A stretch of DNA of 64,000 bases from Casimicrobiaceae bacterium (GTDB lineage Bacteria > Pseudomonadota > Gammaproteobacteria > Burkholderiales > Casimicrobiaceae), in NCBI GenBank assembly GCA_026646885.1, contig JAPKHK010000001.1:714723-778722 (forward strand), given 5' to 3'. This document shows, one piece after another, positions 26,119-39,685 of the stretch (positions within the stretch are counted from its first letter, which is position 1; each line of letters starts with the position of its first letter). The notes beneath the pieces were generated by a model. That model saw only the letters and a program-made list of their open reading frames with translations, had not been told where the DNA came from and ran no database searches. Both the position numbers and the translations under genes were made by a program.

Positions 26119-27291
26119 TTACCGCCCCTTGGCCGGAGCGCTAGGCGAGCGTGCCGCCGCCACAATCGCCTGGTGGATCACCTCGGCTTGCAGCGCCGTG
26201 CCCTTGTCGGTGAGGTGACAATAATCATGGTGATACTCGGGGGTTTTAGGCACGGCCCGATCGACGTCCGCAAGGACCGCACCTTGTTCAGCAGCGACTT
26301 CCCTGATGGCCTGATTGTAGCGCTGAAATACTCCGAACCGCTCGCCCGGCGGAATGACGCGATAAAACAGCGCCGGGCGATGAAAGAGCATCTGGCGCTC
26401 GGCGTCGGTGAGCCTCGCGAAGTCGGTCTTTTCTGTGAACGCGATCGCCTGAGTCGCTAGCACCGGCGTGACGCCGTTGGCCTTGGCGAGAACGGTGAGA
26501 TTGCGCAGATCGCGCCGGAACGCTTGCTCGTAGCGCGCATCGTAGCTCCATGCGCCAGTCCCTGCGGTTTGCGCGTGTGAGAGGAGCCCAACCAGGAGGC
26601 GGGTCCCGATACTGAAGCGCAATTCCTGGAAGAGGTAGGACCAGCCCATGACATGGTCCAGCACCCCCGCCAGCGGCCCCTGTGGCACGAATTGGTTGAG
26701 CAGGGGGCGGCTAAGGCCTTCTTCGTTGCCGTACCTGGCAAGATCGTTGGTGAGGTGGTAGACGATCACCATGTCCGGTTGGAAGTAGAGTAGGCGCGAG
26801 GATAGGTTCTGCAGCGACGAGCGCAAGGAATAACCGGGCACGCCGGCGTTGATCACTTCGTAGCGCGCCACTGCGGCATCGGGCTTGTCGGTGTTGAGCA
26901 GGCGCTCGAGCATCGCCGGATAGGCCGCGTCGTCGGAGCTCGTGGCCGGAAAATAACCGAAGGTCGTGGAGCCTCCAAGCGCGGCGATTCGAAAAGTGCC
27001 CGCCGGCTTCTGCGCCTCGAACTCTTTGCCGCGAAAGCCGCGCGAATTGACGTGGATGCTGCCCGCTCGCGACTGGTAGCTGGTGCTGGGAATCAGCGCC
27101 CGCCCCAGCAGGTAATGCGGGGCATCGTAGATATCGACCTTGGGAATGTAGCTAGACAGGCGCGCATACACGCGCAGGCCGATTTCGCCAAGCACGAAGA
27201 CTACTCCCAACGCCAGAACAACAGCCAAGCGGCGCAGTTGGCGCTCTCGTTCCGGAGTACGCGGCGAGCGCCCCGGTCTCTCAGCGGCCAA
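26119..27291 (-). CDS. SGNH/GDSL-type hydrolase, membrane-anchored
   Basis: The 390 residues have one N-terminal helix (about 20-40) followed by an extracytoplasmic hydrolase domain. SGNH blocks visible are ALGGSTT with the catalytic Ser near residue 108, NAGVPGYS (block II Gly), VIVYHLTND (block III Asn) and the C-terminal DYCHLTDKG with Asp and His three apart. The family includes sugar O-acetylesterases and acyltransferase-like enzymes such as AlgX/AlgJ and PatB relatives, so de- or re-acetylation of the exported polymer is a reasonable inference. It is in an operon with the GT4 gene. Confidence 0.8.
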   Translation of the reverse strand: MAAERPGRSPRTPERERQLRRLAVVLALGVVFVLGEIGLRVYARLSSYIPKVDIYDAPHYLLGRALIPSTSYQSRAGSIHVNSRGFRGKEFEAQKPAGTFRIAALGGSTTFGYFPATSSDDAAYPAMLERLLNTDKPDAAVARYEVINAGVPGYSLRSSLQNLSSRLLYFQPDMVIVYHLTNDLARYGNEEGLSRPLLNQFVPQGPLAGVLDHVMGWSYLFQELRFSIGTRLLVGLLSHAQTAGTGAWSYDARYEQAFRRDLRNLTVLAKANGVTPVLATQAIAFTEKTDFARLTDAERQMLFHRPALFYRVIPPGERFGVFQRYNQAIREVAAEQGAVLADVDRAVPKTPEYHHDYCHLTDKGTALQAEVIHQAIVAAARSPSAPAKGR

Positions 27292-27328
27292 GGCTAGCTC
27301 CCATCACCCAGAGGTTCGCAGCTTCCAT

Positions 27329-31412
<4,084 letters not shown>

Positions 31413-31421
31413 GGCGCGCCG

Positions 31422-31427
31422 ATTATA
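31422..31427 (-). promoter_or_regulatory. Candidate -10 element for zipA-ligA-galU
   Basis: TATAAT (reading the minus strand) ends 10 bases before the zipA ATG, in the 93-base gap after smc, within a GC-rich inverted context. The -35 side is poor. If used, the leader would be only a few bases long. Confidence 0.3.
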
Positions 31428-31505
31428 GCGCGATCGGCGCAGACTGGTTTCAGGGTATCGCCCAACATCGCCCGTGTAACCACGATGGACTCGCTCAGCA
31501 GTTGC

Positions 31506-34500
31506 CTAAGCCGCCGCTTCGGCCATCTGCAGCGCTTCGCCGATATCCACCGCGACGACGCGCGACACCCCCGGTTCGGCCATGGTCACACCGATCAGCT
31601 GGTTGGCCATCTCCATGGTGATCTTATTGTGGCTGATGAACAGAAATTGGGTGCCCCCAGAAGGGTGCGCGAGCGCCATACGCTTCACCATCGCACAAAA
31701 GCGATCGGTGTTGGGGTCGTCCAGGGGCGCGTCCACTTCATCGAGCAGGCAAAACGGGGCTGGATTGAGCTGGAACATTGCAAAAACCAAGGCCAGCGCG
31801 GTCAACGCCTTCTCGCCGCCCGACAGGAGATGAATCGAGCTGTTGCGCTTACCTGGTGGCTGCGCCAGAACCTGAATTCCGGCATCGAGGATTTCTTCCC
31901 CTGTGAGCAAGAGTCGCGCCTGCCCGCCACCGAACAGCGCTGGGAACAACTCGCCGAAGTGCCGATTGACGGAGTCATAGGTGCTTTGCAAGAGCGCGCG
32001 CGTCTCGCGGTCGATTCGCCGGATTGCGCTTTCCAAGGTTTCGATGGCCTCGTTGAGGTCCGCTGCCTGGCGATCCAAGTATTCCTTGCGTTCGGTCGCC
32101 GCCTGCAACTCATCCAGTGCGGCAAGGTTGACGGCGCCGAGCGCGACGATCGCCGCCTGCAGGCGCTCAATCTCCCCAGGGAGCGAAGACGCCTTGCCCC
32201 ACGCTTGCAACTGCTCGGGTAAGCCCACCAGATCCGCGCCCGCTTCGCGCAGCTGCTCGGCGAATTGCTCCTCCTGCGTCTGCGCCACCGACTCCTTGAC
32301 GCGCGCCTCTTCGATCTTGGCCCGCGCCGGCTCGAGCTTCTGTTCTGCCAGCAGCCGGCTCTCTTGGCTCTGTCGCAGCCGTGCCGTGGCAGTCGCTTCT
32401 CGGTCGCGCTCGGCGGCGAGCGCCTGCTCGGCCTGCTGGCGCCGCGTCAGCGCCTCTTGTAGGGCGCGCTCGATCGGGGTCCAATCGACCTCGGTATGCT
32501 CCCCCTGCAGCTGGGCGAGCTGCGCTTGCGCCCGGAGGATCTGCTCCTCCAGCGCCTGCGCGCGATGATGCAGATCACCGGCCTTCTCGCGGCAGGCACG
32601 CTCCATGAAACGTGCTTCTTGGGCGGCATGCTCGGTGCTGCGTAGAGCTTCTCGGCCGCGTGCCAAGGCCACTTCCGCCTCGTTGCGCAAATGTTGCGCC
32701 GCGTCGCGCCGCGCGAACAAAGCGTCGCGCTCTTGCGCATGCGCCGCCAGGGCAGCCTCCGCCTCCTCACGAGCGGCATGCTCCTGTGCCACCAGTTCAT
32801 CGACCTCGCCGAGCTCTCGGGCGATTTGTTCCCGACGCCGGCGGGCCGCTTCTTCGGCCTGCTTGAGCTGGACCAGCTCCATTTCCAGGTCGTGGCAACG
32901 CCGCTGTTGGCTTGCGCCGGCCATCTGCTCGGCATGGTATTGCGCCTGTCTGGCCTTGAGTTGCTCTTCGACCTCCAGCAATTCATGCCGAGCCGCCCGC
33001 GCCGACTCCCTCACCTCGGCCAGCGCCGCTTCCAGTTCCGCCAATTCCCGCTGCCGCGCCAACACACCATGCAACTCAGTGTCCGGCGCGAAGAAGCTCA
33101 GCCCCTGCGTGCTCACTACGTGGCCTTCGGCAGTGACCAGCAGCTCTCCCGGAGCAAGGCTGGCACGAGTCGCCAGCGCCGCCGCGAGGCTGTCGGCGCA
33201 AAAGACACCGTCAAGCCAACCGCTCAGGAGCGGCTGGAGCTCCGGGGCCACTTGCAAACGCCCCAGTAGCGTCTGCGGTGGCGCGTTCAGGTTCACCGCG
33301 TTGCTCGCGCGCTCATAAACGGTGAGCTTGCCCGGATGCTCGGTCCAGTCGAGGGCCGTCTCGAGCCGGGCGATCTCAACGGCATTAAGACGCTCCCGCA
33401 GCACCGCCTCCAGGGCATCTTCCCACCCCGGCGCTACCTCCAGAACCTGCCATAGACGATGAGCCTGGCTCAGCCCTTGACGCTCGAGCCAGGCGGCAGT
33501 ATCGGCAGCCGGCGCCAGTTTGGCCTGCAGGCCGGCAAGCGCCTTGGCCCGCGCCTCCATCTCGGCGAATCCCGCGGCGGCTTGCTGCGCGGCATCGGCA
33601 CTATCGCGATAGCGTTGCTGCAATTCCTCGATACTCGCCTTGAGCGCCTCCACCTCCTGGATCCGCGCATCGACCTCAGCGCGCTCCTGCTCCCACTGAT
33701 CCTGCACCATCGCTAGTTCGACACCGCGATCGGCCGGTACTTGGCGCTGTTCGTTGAGCAGCCGTTCTCGCCTCTGGGCAAGCTGGGCGAGCGCCTTGTT
33801 GGCATGCTGGCGAGAATTCTCGGTGACTTGCCGCGCCTGCTCGACCCCGGCCAACTCGCTCTGACGCTCGGACAGCACGCGCACTGCGTCCTGCACCTTG
33901 GCTTCGAGACCCGCCAAGGCGTTTTGCGCCTGGATGGCAGCTTCCTGAGTGGCCTCGCGCCGGTCCAGTGCCTCCTCGAGCTGCTTCTGCATTGCCAGGG
34001 CCTGCGCCTGGGTTTCCTGCCGCTCACCATTGAGTCCCAACAACTGCGTTTGCGCCTGGGCAAGCTGTTGCGCTAGCCGTTGCTGGCTGTCCCGCTGAAA
34101 CGCGAGCTGCTGCTCCAGGCGCTGCACTTCGGCATTGACGCCGTAGAAATCGCCTTGGCTGCGGCTCACCGCATCGCGCGCGGCATCTTCCTCGGCGCGC
34201 ATGCCCTCGATCTGCGCTTCGACACCGCGTAGTTCGGCCAACAGGGCTTCATGGGCCGCCTGATGGCGCGCAACCTCGGCACTGGCGCGTTCGCGGGCGC
34301 GCGCGGCGTCCTGTTGCCGCGAAAACCAGAGCAATCTCTGTGCGCTCGTGAGTCGCGACTCGAATTCGCGATACTCGGCAGCCACCTTGGCCTGTGCCTC
34401 GAGCTTCACCAGCTGTTGCGCGAGTTCGCTGCGGATATCCTCGACTCGGGCGAGGTTTTCGCGGGTGTCGGAGAGGCGGCCCTCCGTCTCTTTGCGGCGC

Positions 34501-35024
34501 TCTTTGTATTTGGAGACACCGGCGGCCTCTTCGAGAAAGACCCGCAATTCCTCGGGCTTGGCCTCGATGATCCGCGAAATCATGCCCTGTTCGATGATCG
34601 CGTAGGCGCGCGGGCCAAGACCAGTGCCGAGAAAAAGATCGGTGATGTCGCGCCGACGCACGGCCAGATTGTTGATGTAGTACCGAGATTCTCCATCGCG
34701 TGAAAGCACGCGCTTGATCGACAATTCGGCAAACTGCGCCCATTGCCCCGACGCCCGCCCGAGGCTGTTATCGAACACCAACTCGACGCTCGCGCGACTG
34801 ACTGGCTTGCGTTCACCCGCCCCATTGAAGATCACATCTTGCATGGACTCGCCGCGCAACGCCGAGGCCTTGGATTCACCCAATACCCAGCGCACGGCGT
34901 CGATCACGTTCGACTTGCCGCAACCGTTGGGACCAACAATGCCCACCAGTTGGCCGGGAGTGGCGATCGTGGTGGGATCGACAAAAGACTTGAAGCCCGC
35001 GAGTTTGATCTGGGTAAGGCGCAA
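31506..35024 (-). CDS. smc: Chromosome partition protein SMC
   Basis: This 1172-residue condensin ATPase compacts and segregates the chromosome. The N-terminal head starts RLTQIKLAGFKSFVDPTT with Walker A GPNGCGKSN. Long coiled coils flank a hinge (about residues 480-620), and the C-terminal head has the signature LLSGGEKALTALALVFAMF and Walker B FCLLDEVDAPLDDPN. A TTG at 35024 is chosen because it places the family N-terminus; the frame remains open further upstream to 35171 but runs through the promoter region and into queF on the other strand. No clear ribosome site is seen. ScpA and ScpB are not in the window. Confidence 0.95.
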   Translation of the reverse strand: MRLTQIKLAGFKSFVDPTTIATPGQLVGIVGPNGCGKSNVIDAVRWVLGESKASALRGESMQDVIFNGAGERKPVSRASVELVFDNSLGRASGQWAQFAELSIKRVLSRDGESRYYINNLAVRRRDITDLFLGTGLGPRAYAIIEQGMISRIIEAKPEELRVFLEEAAGVSKYKERRKETEGRLSDTRENLARVEDIRSELAQQLVKLEAQAKVAAEYREFESRLTSAQRLLWFSRQQDAARARERASAEVARHQAAHEALLAELRGVEAQIEGMRAEEDAARDAVSRSQGDFYGVNAEVQRLEQQLAFQRDSQQRLAQQLAQAQTQLLGLNGERQETQAQALAMQKQLEEALDRREATQEAAIQAQNALAGLEAKVQDAVRVLSERQSELAGVEQARQVTENSRQHANKALAQLAQRRERLLNEQRQVPADRGVELAMVQDQWEQERAEVDARIQEVEALKASIEELQQRYRDSADAAQQAAAGFAEMEARAKALAGLQAKLAPAADTAAWLERQGLSQAHRLWQVLEVAPGWEDALEAVLRERLNAVEIARLETALDWTEHPGKLTVYERASNAVNLNAPPQTLLGRLQVAPELQPLLSGWLDGVFCADSLAAALATRASLAPGELLVTAEGHVVSTQGLSFFAPDTELHGVLARQRELAELEAALAEVRESARAARHELLEVEEQLKARQAQYHAEQMAGASQQRRCHDLEMELVQLKQAEEAARRRREQIARELGEVDELVAQEHAAREEAEAALAAHAQERDALFARRDAAQHLRNEAEVALARGREALRSTEHAAQEARFMERACREKAGDLHHRAQALEEQILRAQAQLAQLQGEHTEVDWTPIERALQEALTRRQQAEQALAAERDREATATARLRQSQESRLLAEQKLEPARAKIEEARVKESVAQTQEEQFAEQLREAGADLVGLPEQLQAWGKASSLPGEIERLQAAIVALGAVNLAALDELQAATERKEYLDRQAADLNEAIETLESAIRRIDRETRALLQSTYDSVNRHFGELFPALFGGGQARLLLTGEEILDAGIQVLAQPPGKRNSSIHLLSGGEKALTALALVFAMFQLNPAPFCLLDEVDAPLDDPNTDRFCAMVKRMALAHPSGGTQFLFISHNKITMEMANQLIGVTMAEPGVSRVVAVDIGEALQMAEAAA

Positions 35025-35092
35025 TTGACTTGGAAAGCTAGAGGCACCGCGCCTTGCCCGCTGCGAATTGCGCGGGCGCCTGGCGGCAAAGC

Positions 35093-35104
35093 GTATAATT
35101 ATAC
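35093..35104. promoter_or_regulatory. Palindromic -10 shared by divergent smc and queF
   Basis: GTATAATTATAC is a perfect 12-base palindrome, so TATAAT reads as a -10 element on both strands in the short gap between smc and queF. It stands 31 bases before the queF ATG and about 70 bases before the smc TTG. Neither side has a good -35 at 17 bases, though the spacing fits one transcription start per strand. Confidence 0.45.
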
Positions 35105-35130
35105 CCGAACCCGCCTCCTCGACCTCGAGC

Positions 35131-35550
35131 ATGAGCACCCAACCCAGCCGGACTCTCGACACCTTTCCCAACCCGCAACCGGGGCGCGACTACCACATCC
35201 ACATTGAAATCCCGGAGTTCACCTGCCTGTGCCCACTCACCGGTCAGCCGGACTTCGCGGTGGTGGCACTGGACATCATCCCGGAAGCCCGCTGCGTGGA
35301 GCTCAAGAGCCTCAAGCTTTACATGTGGTCATTTCGCAACGAAGGCGCCTTTCACGAGGCGGTGACCAACCGCATTTTGGACGATCTGGTCGCGGCACTG
35401 GAGCCCCGCTACTTGCGTGTGACCGCAAAATGGTATGTGCGCGGAGGCATCTTCACCAATGTCGTCGCGGATCACCGCAAAACGGGGTGGAATCCGGCGC
35501 CGCGCGTCGAACTCACACAGTTCCCTCCGGCCAGCAACACACGTGGCTGA
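35131..35550 (+). CDS. queF: NADPH-dependent preQ0 reductase QueF (type I)
   Basis: This enzyme reduces 7-cyano-7-deazaguanine to preQ1 in queuosine biosynthesis. The 139 residues match the single-domain (B. subtilis type) form. [12 protein letters not shown] contains the thioimide-forming Cys34 and the catalytic Asp41, seven residues apart as expected. The QueF motif [20 protein letters not shown] with its NADPH-contacting residues follows. The ATG at 35131 fits the family N-terminus. No preQ1 riboswitch is apparent in the 30-base leader. It is divergent from smc and appears monocistronic. Confidence 0.95.
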   Translation: MSTQPSRTLDTFPNPQPGRDYHIHIEIPEFTCLCPLTGQPDFAVVALDIIPEARCVELKSLKLYMWSFRNEGAFHEAVTNRILDDLVAALEPRYLRVTAKWYVRGGIFTNVVADHRKTGWNPAPRVELTQFPPASNTRG

Positions 35551-35616
35551 CAGGGCTCCACGCGCAGAGACTCTGCGGTGCCCAGAAAATTCGCGCAGAC
35601 AGCACCATTCTTGAGG

Positions 35617-35639
35617 CGGGGCGGTTCCTGCCCACCCCG
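35617..35639. terminator. GC-rich hairpin between convergent queF and metC
   Basis: CGGGGCGG can pair with CCACCCCG (one mismatch) around a 6-base loop in the 111-base convergent gap. There is no T-run, so it is at best a weak or Rho-assisted terminator. Confidence 0.25.
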
Positions 35640-35661
35640 TCGGCGGTAGGGAGAGGCCCCC

Positions 35662-36813
35662 TTACGCGCCTGCTGCCAGGTGCATGAAACCGGCTTCCAA
35701 ATCCGCGATCAAGTCCTCCGGGTCTTCGAGGCCCACGTGCAGCCGCAGCATCGGACCGCTCGCAGGCCAGGGTTTCACCACGCGCTGGGGAACGGGATCT
35801 ACGAGCAGCGCGAGGCTTTCGAAGCCTCCCCAGGAATAGCCCATGCCGAAGTATTTCAGCCCATTGACCATGGCATGCAGGCGCTCGCGGGCGCCGTCCT
35901 GCAGTTCGATCGCGAAAAGCCCGCAGGAGCCATGGTGATCGCGCGCCCAGATGGCATGCCCGGGGTCGCCGGGTCGTGCCGGATACAGGACGCGCTTGAC
36001 CTCCGGCCGTCGGGCGAGCCAGTCGGCCACAATCGCCGCGCTTTCCGCATGTTGCCTGAGCCGCGCCGCCAAAGTGCGTAAGCCGCGCAAAGCCAGGTAG
36101 GCGTCATCGGGGCCGTAGGCCAGACCGAGATCGTGGTGCATGGCGCGGATACGAGGGAAAGCCTCTTCGCTACAGGTGATCACCCCCAGCAGCACATCGG
36201 AGTGCCCGCCGATGTACTTGGTTCCGGCATGCAAAGACACGTCCACGCCGAGATCGAAAGCATGGGAATGCAGCGGCGTGAGCCAAGTGTTGTCGGCGAT
36301 GAGCAACGCCCCGCGTGCGTGCGCGGCACGAGCGAGCGCCGGCAGATCCTGCATCTCGAAGCTCAGTGAGCCTGGAGACTCAGCGTACACCGCTACGGTA
36401 TTGGGTCGCATCAGCCCGCCGACGCCTGCGCAATCCGCCGGATCATAATATCTGGTGTTCACGCCGAAACGGCTCAATACCTGGTCGCAGAAATGCCGCG
36501 TCGGCCCGTATACAGAATCACTGACCAGAAGATCATCCCCTGGCCGGGTGAGCGCCAGCAGAGTGGTGGAGATGGCGGCCAAACCCGAGGGCGCGAGCAG
36601 CGTGGCGTAGCCTCCCTCCAAGGTACACAAGGCGTCTTGCAGCGCCCAACTGGTGGCGCTGCCATAGCGCCCGTAAACCTCGGGCTTGCCCGCAGCAGCC
36701 TTGAGTGCCGCGACGCTGGGAAACAGGACGGTCGATCCGCGCGCAACCGGCGGATTGACGAAACCGTGGTGGCCATTGCGCCCGAGATGAGCAAGTTGCG
36801 TGGAGGTCTTCAT
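35662..36813 (-). CDS. metC: Cystathionine beta-lyase (PLP, Cys/Met metabolism family)
   Basis: This 383-residue enzyme cleaves cystathionine to homocysteine, pyruvate and ammonia. Family features are STQLAHLGRNGHHGFVNPP, YGRYGSATSWALQDALCTLEGG, the PLP-stacking region SDSVYGPTR, LLIADNTWLTP with the PLP Asp, and the Schiff-base Lys in HAGTKYIGGHSD. The ATG at 36813 has GGAG 9 bases ahead; an ATG 15 bases upstream has none. The HGFVNPP and FCDQVL pattern favours beta-lyase over gamma-synthase. It is divergent from a GntR/FCD regulator across a palindromic region, so regulation by that protein is likely. Confidence 0.88.
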   Translation of the reverse strand: MKTSTQLAHLGRNGHHGFVNPPVARGSTVLFPSVAALKAAAGKPEVYGRYGSATSWALQDALCTLEGGYATLLAPSGLAAISTTLLALTRPGDDLLVSDSVYGPTRHFCDQVLSRFGVNTRYYDPADCAGVGGLMRPNTVAVYAESPGSLSFEMQDLPALARAAHARGALLIADNTWLTPLHSHAFDLGVDVSLHAGTKYIGGHSDVLLGVITCSEEAFPRIRAMHHDLGLAYGPDDAYLALRGLRTLAARLRQHAESAAIVADWLARRPEVKRVLYPARPGDPGHAIWARDHHGSCGLFAIELQDGARERLHAMVNGLKYFGMGYSWGGFESLALLVDPVPQRVVKPWPASGPMLRLHVGLEDPEDLIADLEAGFMHLAAGA

Positions 36814-36853
36814 GGCGGGCTGCTCCAATGGAGGTTCGACACATTATCGCCAA

Positions 36854-36900
36854 GTGCCCGCTGACATGTCAATCACTGCATTTGACAGGTCAGTGGGCGC
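36854..36900. promoter_or_regulatory. Candidate GntR-family operator between metC and its regulator
   Basis: GTGCCCGCTGACATGTCAA (36854-36872) and TTGACAGGTCAGTGGGCGC (36882-36900) are 19-base arms matching as an inverted repeat with three or four mismatches around a 9-base spacer. The left arm contains the perfect palindrome TGACATGTCA and the right an imperfect copy. The site covers the -35 region of the regulator gene and lies close upstream of metC. Confidence 0.6.
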
Positions 36901-36911
36901 CACGCTAGCAT
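36882..36911 (+). promoter_or_regulatory. Promoter of the GntR-family gene
   Basis: TTGACA (36882-36887), 18 bases, then TAGCAT (36906-36911). The consensus -35 is embedded in the right arm of the palindromic operator, which would allow autorepression. Confidence 0.5.
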
Positions 36912-36945
36912 GGTCACGAATCCCGTGCATTGAGACACCGCCGCC

Positions 36946-37629
36946 ATGTCCGCGCACCCCGCCAACCAAACCGAAACCGAGGCTGTCTTTCAGCGGCTGC
37001 GCGACGACATTCTCAGTTGCCGCTTGCCCCCTGGGACAAGAGTTTCGGAGGCGGGTCTGGCGCTGACCTATGGCTGCGGCAAAGCCCCCATCCGTGCTGC
37101 GCTCGCCCGCTTGCGCCAAGACGCCTGGGTGCGCGCGCAAGCGCGCAAGGCCACCATGATCGCGCCAATCACGCTCCAAGATGTGCACGAAGTTTATGAA
37201 TTGCGCCTACTGCTCGAGCCCGCCGCGGCACGCCTGGCTGCCGGCAGAGTGGAGCGGCGCGAGCTGGCGCGCTTGAGGCGGCTCGCTGAACAGCGCTACG
37301 CGCCCGACAACAGTCGCAGCACCCTCGCCTTCCTGGCGGCGAATCGCGAATTTCATCTGCTCATTGCCAACGCCACCCGCAATACCTTGCTTTCGCGCAA
37401 CCTCGCCGATCTACACGATCGCATGACCCGAGTGATGCACCTGGGCCTGGCTGCGCGCAATCGGACGCGTGAACTGCGGCACGACCATCGCGCCCTGGTC
37501 GCGGCCCTGGCGCGTGGCGACGCGGCGGCGGCGGAGAACCTCGCTCGCAACGAGATCGAAGACTCTCGGCGCATGGTGCTGGAGGCCTTGCTTGCGAGTC
37601 CGTCCTTGCGCAACCAGTCCCTGGCCTAG
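36946..37629 (+). CDS. GntR-family transcriptional regulator (FadR/FCD subfamily)
   Basis: The 227 residues have an N-terminal winged helix-turn-helix (about 12-75: FQRLRDDILSCRLPPGTRVSEAGLA, then KAPIRAALARLRQDAWV) and a C-terminal all-helical FCD ligand domain. The FCD metal or ligand residues are visible in ANREFHLLIANATRN and RHDHRALVAAL. It is divergent from metC and separated from it by a strong inverted repeat, so it probably controls metC, itself, and perhaps the downstream peptide transporter. The ligand is likely an organic acid or amino-acid derivative, as for other FCD proteins; it cannot be named. Confidence 0.88.
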   Translation: MSAHPANQTETEAVFQRLRDDILSCRLPPGTRVSEAGLALTYGCGKAPIRAALARLRQDAWVRAQARKATMIAPITLQDVHEVYELRLLLEPAAARLAAGRVERRELARLRRLAEQRYAPDNSRSTLAFLAANREFHLLIANATRNTLLSRNLADLHDRMTRVMHLGLAARNRTRELRHDHRALVAALARGDAAAAENLARNEIEDSRRMVLEALLASPSLRNQSLA

Positions 37630-37654
37630 CCGGCCCAAGCGGTCCTCCCCCGAC

Positions 37655-37681
37655 GCGGCACACAGGCGCGCCGTGCGCCGC
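37655..37681. terminator. Convergent hairpin between the GntR gene and dppF
   Basis: GCGGC and GCCGC, then CAC and GTG, form a nested stem around GGCGCGCC in the 51-base gap, reaching the last stop codon. It reads the same on both strands and could serve both transcripts, but a T-run is missing. Confidence 0.35.
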
Positions 37682-38649
37682 TACCCGATTGCCTCGAGAC
37701 GGTGACAGGCCACGTGGCGTCCAGCATGTGGCCGAAGCACCGGCACGCTCTCCCGGCACAGTGGTGCAGCATGCGGACAGCGCCGATGGAAGGCACACCC
37801 AGGGGGAGGATCCAACGGCGAGGGCAACTCGCCCTGGAGCACGATTCGCTGCTTGCGCAGCCTCGGATCGAGCACCGGAGTACTCGCGAGCAGTGCGCGG
37901 GTGTAGGGGTGTGCCGGAGAGGAGAAGATCGCCTCCTTGGCGCCGTCTTCCACGACCTTGCCCAAATACATCACCAGGACTTGGTCGGCGATGTGCCTAA
38001 CCACCGCGAGATTGTGGGAGATGAACACGTAGGCGACCTGCAGGTCTTCTTGCAAATCCATCAGCAAGTTGATTATCTGCGCTTGAATCGACACGTCCAG
38101 AGCGGAAACGGGCTCGTCGGCAACCACGATGCGCGGCTCCACCATCAGCGCCCGGGCAATGGCGATGCGCTGGCGTTGCCCCCCAGAGAACATATGCGGG
38201 TAGCGTCGCGCGTGTTCAGGTCGCAGACCTACACGCGCCATCATCGACGCCAGCCGTTCGGCCCGCTCCACTGCGGAAAGCGTCGTATTCAGGAGCAGCG
38301 GCTCATCGAGCATCGCCGCCACCCTCTTGCGCGGATTGAGCGAGGCATAGGGATTCTGAAACACCATTTGCACCCAGGGCCGCACCCGGCGCAGGGTGGC
38401 GCGGTCCGCCCCGACCACGCTCACACCGTCGATGCGCAGAAGGCCCCGCGTCGGCTCTTCAATCATGGTGAGCTGGCGCGCCAGGGTTGATTTCCCGCAG
38501 CCTGACTCACCTACCACCGCGAGCGTCTTCGCCCGGGCCAGGGTAAAGCTCACGCCGTCGAGCGCCCGTGCATTGCCGCGCGGTTTCAGCCAACCGCGCG
38601 CTACGCGATAGTGCCGGGCCAGATCCTGCGCTTCCAACACGTAGCTCAT
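37681..38649 (-). CDS. dppF: Peptide ABC transporter ATP-binding protein (DppF/OppF type)
   Basis: This 322-residue ATPase has Walker [11 protein letters not shown]-loop in [15 protein letters not shown], signature [15 protein letters not shown] and Walker [14 protein letters not shown], plus the C-terminal oligopeptide/dipeptide domain ending with the Cys-rich [20 protein letters not shown] that can bind an iron-sulfur cluster in DppD/DppF relatives. The start at 38649 overlaps the dppD stop (ATGA). It powers uptake with DppD through the DppBC channel. The peptide specificity cannot be assigned, and an opp- or glutathione-type substrate remains possible. Confidence 0.88.
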   Translation of the reverse strand: MSYVLEAQDLARHYRVARGWLKPRGNARALDGVSFTLARAKTLAVVGESGCGKSTLARQLTMIEEPTRGLLRIDGVSVVGADRATLRRVRPWVQMVFQNPYASLNPRKRVAAMLDEPLLLNTTLSAVERAERLASMMARVGLRPEHARRYPHMFSGGQRQRIAIARALMVEPRIVVADEPVSALDVSIQAQIINLLMDLQEDLQVAYVFISHNLAVVRHIADQVLVMYLGKVVEDGAKEAIFSSPAHPYTRALLASTPVLDPRLRKQRIVLQGELPSPLDPPPGCAFHRRCPHAAPLCRESVPVLRPHAGRHVACHRLEAIG

Positions 38650-39677
38650 ACGCACACGCTTGGCGCGTTCTCGCCGCCACCTTCCTGCACGGCCCACCCC
38701 GCTCCCGGCCGTCCACCGCCATCCAGGGGAAAATGACAGCGCACTTTGGCCCAGCCATCGCCCGCCAGCGGCGGCGCCTCGCTGCGGCATCGGGGTTGCG
38801 CAAAGGCGCAGCGCGGGCTCAGCAAACAACCGCTGGGTCGGTCATATTGCCCCGGAACCACCCCTCCGAGAGCGCTTATCCGCCGCGCACCCAGGTTGTG
38901 CTCGGGTAGCGCCGCCAACAGGGCCTGAGTGTAGGGATGGCGCGGCGCGGCAAATATCTCCGTAACCACGCCAGTTTCAACTTCCTGACCGGCATACATT
39001 ACCACCACCTTCTGCGCCGTCTCCGCCACAACGGCCAGGTCATGCGTGATGAGCAGCAGCGCCATGCCGCGCTCCTTCTGCAGCGCCACGAGCAATTCGA
39101 GGATCTGCGCTTGTACTGTTACGTCCAGCGCGGTGGTCGGCTCGTCCGCGATCAGCAGGCGCGGATGGCAGGCGATTGCCATGGCGATCATCACTCTTTG
39201 CGACATCCCGCCGGAGAGTTGGTGGGGATAGGCATCCAAACGCGACTCTGCATCGGGGATGTCAACCGCACGCAAGAGATCCAGGGCACGGGCGCGGAGC
39301 GCCCGCCGAGCGCCGCCTTGGTGCACTCGCAGCGTCTCGATCAATTGGTAGGCCACGGTGTAGCAGGGGTTGAGGCTGGTCATCGGATCCTGGAAAATCA
39401 TGGCGATGTCCCTGCCGAGCAAGCTGCGCCGCTCGCTATCCTTCAGCGCGGTGAGATCCTTCCCATCAAAGGTGAGACGCTCCGCGGTCACCCGCCCGGG
39501 GTAGTCCACCAGCCCCATCAGCGCGAGCGCGGTCACGCTCTTGCCCGAACCCGATTCGCCGACGATGCCGACGATCTCGCCTGCGTCCACGGCCAGCTCC
39601 AAACCATCGACCGCCTTGAAAGGGGCATCGCTCGTCCCGAATTGAACTCGCAAGTCGGCAATGTCCAAAAGGGGCAT
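38646..39677 (-). CDS. dppD: Peptide ABC transporter ATP-binding protein (DppD/OppD type)
   Basis: The 343 residues contain Walker [11 protein letters not shown]-loop region [12 protein letters not shown], signature [15 protein letters not shown] and Walker [14 protein letters not shown]. The oligopeptide-type C-terminus ([21 protein letters not shown]) again shows the Cys pattern. An ATG at 39677 is preferred to the in-frame TTG two codons upstream. It is 8 bases after dppC and overlaps dppF, as expected in a five-gene dpp operon. Confidence 0.88.
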   Translation of the reverse strand: MPLLDIADLRVQFGTSDAPFKAVDGLELAVDAGEIVGIVGESGSGKSVTALALMGLVDYPGRVTAERLTFDGKDLTALKDSERRSLLGRDIAMIFQDPMTSLNPCYTVAYQLIETLRVHQGGARRALRARALDLLRAVDIPDAESRLDAYPHQLSGGMSQRVMIAMAIACHPRLLIADEPTTALDVTVQAQILELLVALQKERGMALLLITHDLAVVAETAQKVVVMYAGQEVETGVVTEIFAAPRHPYTQALLAALPEHNLGARRISALGGVVPGQYDRPSGCLLSPRCAFAQPRCRSEAPPLAGDGWAKVRCHFPLDGGGRPGAGWAVQEGGGENAPSVCV

Positions 39678-39685
39678 GACCAAGG

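Noticed and set aside
36882..36911. Sigma-54 promoter near metC
   Set aside because: No GG-N10-GC pattern; a sigma-70 promoter explains the site better.
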